From the NCBI GenBank assembly GCA_021234155.1, contig JAJEKV010000031.1, forward strand, positions 16,018,885 to 16,082,884: DNA of 64,000 nt, given 5' to 3'. Positions 59,090-64,000 of the stretch are shown piece by piece. The position numbers were made by a program, and so were the translations under genes. How positions within the stretch are numbered: position 1 is the first letter of the stretch; the number at the start of each line of letters is the position of its first letter. Below the pieces are notes generated by a model that was not told where the DNA came from, made no database searches, and worked only from the letters and a program-made list of their open reading frames with translations. The stretch is from Isoetes taiwanensis. Its lineage: Eukaryota; Streptophyta; Lycopodiopsida; Isoetales; Isoetaceae.

Positions 59090-59780
59090 AACATTCTAGC
59101 TAGTTCAAGAGGTTCTAGAATGTTCTGGAAGGCTCTAGAAAGTTCTAGAATCTTCTACAAAGTTCTAGAACATAAGAGAATCTAGGGGGGATCTAAGAAA
59201 ATTCTTTCAGAAAGTTCCAAATTGTTCTAATAAGCTTTAGAATGTTCTAGAATGTAGGGGAATCTACGGGAATGTAAGGAAATCTAGGGAAATACTTCCA
59301 GAAAGTTCTAGAATATGTTGAAAGTCTTAGAATGTACCAGAAAGTCTTAGAATGTTCTAAAAAGTTCTAGAATGTAAAGGAATCCAGAAGAATCTAATAG
59401 AATGTAAGAAAATCTTATAAAATGTAAGAGAATCTAGGAAAATATTTACAAGCCTAAGGGAATCTCTTAAAATCTGGGGGATCTAAAGGAATCTTCATAA
59501 AATCTAAGGGAATCTAAGAAAACGTTGATGAAATCTTAGAGTATCTAAGGGAATCTATATAGAATCTCTTTGAATCTAAGGGCAATCCGATAAAATCTAA
59601 ATGAATCTAAGAGAATCTAAGGGGATCTTCATAGAATCTTGGAGAATCTAGGGAAATTTAATGGAACCTAGAGGGAATCTCATAAAATTTAGAGAAATGC
59701 TCACGAACCCTCTAAGAGAACCTTGGTAGAATCTTAGAGAATCTATGAATTTAGAGTATTCTCAAGAGATTCTTTTACAA
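59090..59780. repeat. Decamer satellite (TTCTAGAA type, then GAATCTAAGG type)
   Basis: At 59112-59170 six decamers run in strict 10-bp register (gttctagaat, gttctggaag, gctctagaaa, gttctagaat, cttctacaaa, gttctagaa). Further copies lie at 59215-59245, 59296-59313 and 59320-59380. From about 59380 the unit becomes gaatctaagg-like. The first part matches alternating nTTCn/nGAAn heat-shock-element modules. Confidence 0.85.
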
Positions 59781-60537
59781 GAACTTGCACGTAGGAACAT
59801 GCTAAAACTCGAACATGCACCGTAGGACGCATTAAATTTCTTGTATATATGGAATTCAAGTAAGAAAAATACCCCCTCCCATATATGGGTACGGTTTTGG
59901 CCCCGAAAAAACCCCCTCCTGTACACTCACATGTTTTCTACGGTTTTACTGAGTGCACCCCCCCGGGGTTCATTCCATAGCATCATATTTACATTTTAGT
60001 ACTGTTGTAGCCATAGTTTTATGCAACTAAGATCATCTTCTTGTTAGATGTATTTGCTTTCTCCTCAGCTTTTCTTTTCCCATTGGCCACATTTAGAACT
60101 TCCTTCCTTGTACCATTTTTTGCTCTATTTTCCACAACAGACTAGAGCAATCTGTGGCTACTAAAAGCATTCATCGTTCAACAATCTAAGCCGCTTAGAA
60201 CAATATCCGGATACCCTAATTAGGGTTCAAACAATGCAACAGGATATCCATCTACTTTTTATCTGCCAAAACCCTAATTCATAAAATATCGCAGCCATAC
60301 CTTTCATCTACAGTTAGACATGCTTCGATCTGGTGTGGGCCAGCTGTATGGTGGCAACAGAGCTTCCCAAATTCGTGCTACAGCCATGCTCGTGGGGAAA
60401 ATTAGGGCTACGATTTTCATAGCCAGATGTATTTCGTTTTTGCAACTGCATTTTCTTTTTCCAACCAAATGTATTTCTTTTTGCAACCAGCCAAGATAAA
60501 AATAACACCACCTCATAAAAATATTAGAAGACCATAT

Positions 60538-62042
60538 TGTGATGCTCCCTGAATATATACGACCCTCGGCCGTATACATACGGGGACTTTCCCCTCCCAT
60601 GGCAACCATCTCGCCATGAGCAGGGCCCTCCGTCTGACCCGGGCCATCTACGTAGAGATGCTCGAGTGAAGGACACGGAGGTGTCATTCGGCCCACGCCT
60701 TCGATGGGCTCCTACGTCGCGGAAGCATGAATACAAGGGTTAGCACGCAGCATAAATCATATATAAATATCCACCACGAAGGGTGGCACATCCATCCAAG
60801 TACCAATGACAAAGAATATGCATCTAAACCTAAGAAAACACTCCAACCCCTAGGTTCTACCCCGGCTCAGACTCCAGTGAGGATCGACTGACGGCTAGGT
60901 CTCAAGAGATCAGCAGACCGAAGTCTTGGCATGGCGTTATCGGCATAGAACATTGGCTAGGGTTGTCCACTCCATCCGCCCTCCCTGCACACTTTGCAAA
61001 TGGGTCGATTCACGCTATGGCTTCGCTTATAGCCTTCCCGGAGACTTAACAGACTCAAGGTATCACCCTTTTGAGCCTACCTGTGGTTCATGGCCGTCGT
61101 CGGTCCGATGAGGCAGGGGGAAGCGCCCCTTCCGTGATCACAGTGGTTCCATGGGTGAGCTAGAGAATACGCCGCATCAGCCACCCCCGCATCCGCACTC
61201 CAACTTACTCACCCTAAATCTACTAAAGTGCAAGATGCTCCATAATGGATCACACCTCTACACCCGTGGAGTGTCGGACCCATACTGCCCTCTACATGAC
61301 CGGGCTATCAGGCCTAGCCCACTCAGTAGGAGTCTCGTGAGCCTTTATGTTCGTGCAAGACCCCACCCCCACTTCACCATCGGCCCTTCTGCGGGTAAAA
61401 GCTGCACCATAGCATCCACGACCCGGTGGTCTCTTGTACACGCCGCATCTAATGGAATATTACAGGGCTCTATCTAGGAGCATACTATCATAGATGAGCT
61501 CAGAGGTCTCTAACCCCCCCCCCTTAAACCCCTGTTTAATGGAAGCTACCGAAATACTTCATAGATTCATCAACCATTTCTTAACAGAGCACCATTCATA
61601 ATTGAAATGTAATCCCACTTACCAGAGAAGGGTTAATCTCATCAAAGGCAATCAAAAAAGAGGACTGACGTACTATCCTACAAAACACAAGCTAAACTAC
61701 TACTAACCCGTGTTTCGGCTGGAACCATTATCGTGGGGTGCTTCCATAGGGGTGTCAGCGACAGCTAGTGGTTGTTCAGTGATTTGGTGAAGTCAGCAAC
61801 AGTTCTTGGGCGCTCAACTTTGGCCAGGTGGTGCCTTCCCAAACCATAATTAGCTTAATTATCCTTTTTAAATATTAATTCCTTAATTATAGGTTATTAT
61901 CCTTAATAATTAAATTAGCATAGCTAATTTAATCCCTTTTAGGTCAACCCCCTAGGTTACCATACCCCATGGTGGCGTATCTATACTAGGTGACGTGTCA
62001 TTATATTTATACATATACCGTATAAATACTTGGAACGTCACA
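60538..62042 (-). repeat. 3' LTR of the second chromovirus
   Basis: 1505 bp, TGTGATGCTCC to AACGTCACA, next to a polypurine tract. The border with the duplicated locus is sharp because copy 1 gives the pre-insertion sequence. Confidence 0.85.
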
Positions 62043-62056
62043 TTCTCCCCTCCTTA
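62043..62056 (-). promoter_or_regulatory. Polypurine tract
   Basis: The minus strand reads ctaaggaggggagaa directly before the 3' LTR. Confidence 0.85.
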
Positions 62057-62636
62057 GAATTAATGCTGTCCTCAGCATTGGGGTTAGATATAAATATAGG
62101 AAGTCAGATTATGAAGGAAGATAATTCCTTATTTCCGAAGGTAAGATATATTAAAACCTTAAAGTTTAAAACAGTTTAAGCACCGAAGTGCATTTGACAT
62201 GGTTATCATAATTTAAAAAGTTCAAGGACCGAAGTCCAATATCAACATCAGAGTAACAACAAAGCAAGACGTGTAGACAAAATAAAACTGAAGAAGTCGG
62301 GCCATCAGCGACCCTCTAACATGGGCAGGTCACGTACTGCTCACTGGCCTGCACATGTCAGTATCAGTATATATAGTTAAATTGTGGTTGAAGGGACCAC
62401 CCCCTTATAATAAATAAAAGAAAACTCTATCTACCAGGGAACCTATTACGTGTATGGTTTGCAATTCATTGCAGCATAGGGAATGGTCAGGTTCCCATTG
62501 TAGCCGAGATGAACGCGGCCTATCAACTATATGCTCTCCAAGCAAGTCGTGGTCATGTCAACATTGGCAGTACACCACGTCCTAGAGAACACAAAGGTGA
62601 TCTCATCATCGGTAACTATTATTATTTACGATGCAT
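62057..62636 (-). other. Non-coding stretch between pol and polypurine tract
   Basis: About 580 bp of element sequence with no recognisable ORF on the element's strand. Such spacers are common in chromoviruses. Confidence 0.6.
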
Positions 62637-64000
62637 CTACCCCTCTAAAGCGCTACCCTTGGTAGTCAAGCTTCCAAGCTTACCGCCGGCTGCAAGGTTG
62701 ATAACATCATTGATGGTGCGGCCTTGAGATTCCCGCATGAAGTCCGGATAGTGCTTCTCAAGGTCTATCTTCATCACCCAAGTAGCATCCTCAACTGGTA
62801 AATGCTTCCACTTAACCAAGTATTGCAACATTTGAGTCCTTCTGGTTTGTTTATAAGCTCGATCAAGAAGAGCTTCAGGCACTATCTCCAGCTGCTCCTC
62901 TGTCATTTCTAGGAGGGTTGGGGTATCCAAAACCTCCTCTAGATCAGGGGTGTGTTGTTTCAGAAGACTCACATGAAAGACCTTGTGGATCTTCAAGCGG
63001 GGCGGCAAATCCAAGCGATATGCCTGCTCTCCAACACGTTCAATAATTTTGAACGGTCCAGCCCATCTGGGTGCCAACTTCTTGCAGTTGCCAATCTTAA
63101 GCTTGGCTTGCTTTACCTTAATCTTAAGCCAAACTGATTCACCCACGTGGAAAACGCGTGGGGTTCTGTGCTTATCGGCTACACTCTTCTGACGACTGCG
63201 TGCAGCTAATAGGTAACCACGAACTTCTTCGACCAAAGCTTGCATCTCCAAGAGGAGTTGTTGAGAAACCTCCACCTTAGAAATGGGGTTATGCCATGTG
63301 TCTGGAGTAAGGCATTGATAACCATAATTTATCATAAAGGGAGACATTCTGGAAGACTCCTGTTTCATGCTGTTGTAGGCAAACTCGACCAGATAAATAT
63401 AGTCAGCCCATTGTGATTGCTTACTCCACACATAACTTCGCAGCATATCCTCTATAATGCGATTGGTACGCTCTGTCTGGCCATCTGTTTGAGGATGATA
63501 TGCCGTACTCATAGCAAGCTTGGTCTGGATGGTGGCAAATAAATCTTTCCAGAATGCACTTACGAATTTGGGATCCCTGTCGGATATAATAACTCATGGC
63601 ATTCCGTGTAACCTGAAGATCTCCTTGGCAAATAGCAGAGCAGTATCGAAGGCTGTATCCGTGGTACGACATGGCAAGAAATGAGCCATTTTCGACAATT
63701 TGTCGACCACTACCATTAAGGCATCATATCCACGGAGAGTGCGGGGAAGGCCCACAATGAAATCCATGGTTATCACTTCCCATTTAGCGGTGGGCACATC
63801 CAGAGGTTGCAACTCGCCTGGAATCCTTAACTGCTCAGCTTTGGTTTGTTGGCAGACCTGACACTGCTTAATGTATTTGGCAATGTCCTTCTTCATCGAA
63901 GGCCAGAAATAACTAGAGCGGATCTTAAAGTAGGTCTTCATAAAACCTGCGTGTCCAGCTATAGGGCTATTGTGTGTATCATGGAGAATGAGCTTACGTA
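62637..64000 (-). pseudogene. Second chromovirus pol: integrase and chromodomain, one nonsense codon
   Basis: One continuous frame from the window edge: HDTHNSPIAGHAGFMKTYF and KQCQVCQQTKA (HHCC zinc site), ITMDFIVGLPRTLRGYDALM (first catalytic Asp), FAKEIFRLHGMP, then TGA at 63594-63596, then VIISDRDPKFVSAFW (second Asp), STAYHPQTDGQTERTNRIIE (with the catalytic Glu), APRWAGPFKIIERVGEQAYR and VFHVSLLK. A C-terminal chromodomain follows (QYLVKWKHLPVEDATW, 62750-62830). The stop replaces an Arg codon position (CGA to TGA would be one transition). Otherwise intact, so the element is young. Confidence 0.92.

Larger units (their letters stand above)
58228..59968. mobile_element. Non-autonomous hAT-like DNA transposon filled with tandem cis-element arrays
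   Basis: A perfect 8-bp direct repeat TTCATTCC flanks the segment (58220-58227 and 59969-59976). Ends are CAGGGGGGTGCACC and, inverted, CCCCGGGGGGGTGCACTCAG. An 8-bp duplication and CAGGG-type ends fit the hAT superfamily. The empty site is supported by the duplicated locus copy 1, which continues across this position without the segment. Inside are a ~120-bp repeat with G-boxes (58385-58920), a tRNA-like relic (58950-59021) and a decamer array (59090-59780). No transposase. Confidence 0.8.
57440..60535 (-). pseudogene. Duplicated locus, copy 2, split by a hAT-like element and cut by an LTR element
   Basis: The copy-2 counterpart of 54285-55435, interrupted by 1741 bp at 58228-59968 and truncated at 60538 by a chromovirus LTR. 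The small ORF from the ATG at 60174 has one TAG at its 11th codon, but then stays open to TAA at 60019 (KNGTRKEVLNVANGKRKAEE). A further open piece on the minus strand (about 58225-58090) reads MNVTNKNNNLEQTADASKLD, then NIEGNLAWTKASSQV*. The two copies are broken at different points. No family recognised; it may be a small basic nuclear protein or not coding at all. Confidence 0.5.
60538..64000 (-). mobile_element. Second chromovirus LTR retrotransposon, partial (runs off the window)
   Basis: On the minus strand the window holds the end of pol, a polypurine tract and the 3' LTR (60538-62042). It inserted into copy 2 of the duplicated locus. The candidate target duplication is CATAT (60533-60537), to be matched beyond the window. 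Its LTR and pol differ from the 32.5-kb element. Confidence 0.9.

Noticed and set aside
1-64000. CRISPR arrays, bacterial operons, rRNA genes
   Set aside because: No array with uniform spacers, no prokaryotic gene organisation, and no rRNA sequence; the tandem repeats have no unique equal-length spacers.

Overview
This is a nuclear window from a land plant. The reasons are plant-type spliced genes (an AUX1/LAX-like transporter with 8 exons and a phosphoglycerate-mutase-like gene with 10), a secreted polygalacturonase, a long PPR-DYW RNA-editing factor, and a dense load of plant-type transposons. The PPR protein carries a KP-type C-terminal domain. That class is known from ferns, lycophytes and hornworts, so a fern-like genome is my best guess (inference). 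Only four host genes look intact; most of the rest is mobile DNA or its remains.

Layout. 1-3.2 kb: a decayed CACTA-like element holding a broken SET-domain ORF and a Tnp2/DUF4218 transposase. 4.0-5.25 kb (-): polygalacturonase. 6.5-14.9 kb: fragments of one LINE family (A, B, C) and two short Helitron-like 3' ends; copy B has an internal stretch replaced by a Ty3/gypsy reverse transcriptase fragment. 15.2-18.4 kb (-): AUX/LAX-like carrier. 19.75-21.1 kb: GC-rich 3' part of another retroelement with a row of small hairpins. 21.7-22.9 kb: nested tandem repeats ending in a 51-bp minisatellite. 22.9-28.2 kb: a near full-length but dead LINE (copy D) whose ORF1 is interrupted by an antisense RT fragment. 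28.2-30.6 kb: a strongly pyrimidine-rich stretch. 31-32.5 kb: LINE tails and a SINE head. 32.5-41.6 kb (-): a complete chromovirus LTR retrotransposon with a 5-bp target duplication. 42.5-45.2 kb (+): PPR-DYW gene. 46.5-50.3 kb (-): phosphoglycerate-mutase-like gene. 50.3-54 kb: a gag relic, a large palindrome and a hAT-type zinc finger. 54.3-60.5 kb: two copies of a duplicated locus, a MITE, and a 1.74-kb hAT-like element packed with G-box and heat-shock-element-like arrays. 60.5-64 kb (-): the 3' LTR and end of pol of a second chromovirus that runs off the window.

How the parts relate. The four intact genes are unrelated housekeeping, development or organelle-editing functions and do not form a pathway. 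The main biology is repeated nesting of mobile elements: a chromovirus into a SINE, a hAT-like element and a second chromovirus into one duplicated locus, and retroelement fragments patched into LINEs. Exon coordinates for the two spliced genes were worked out by hand from splice sites, phase and family similarity; joined lengths are whole codon numbers (473 and 284 residues).
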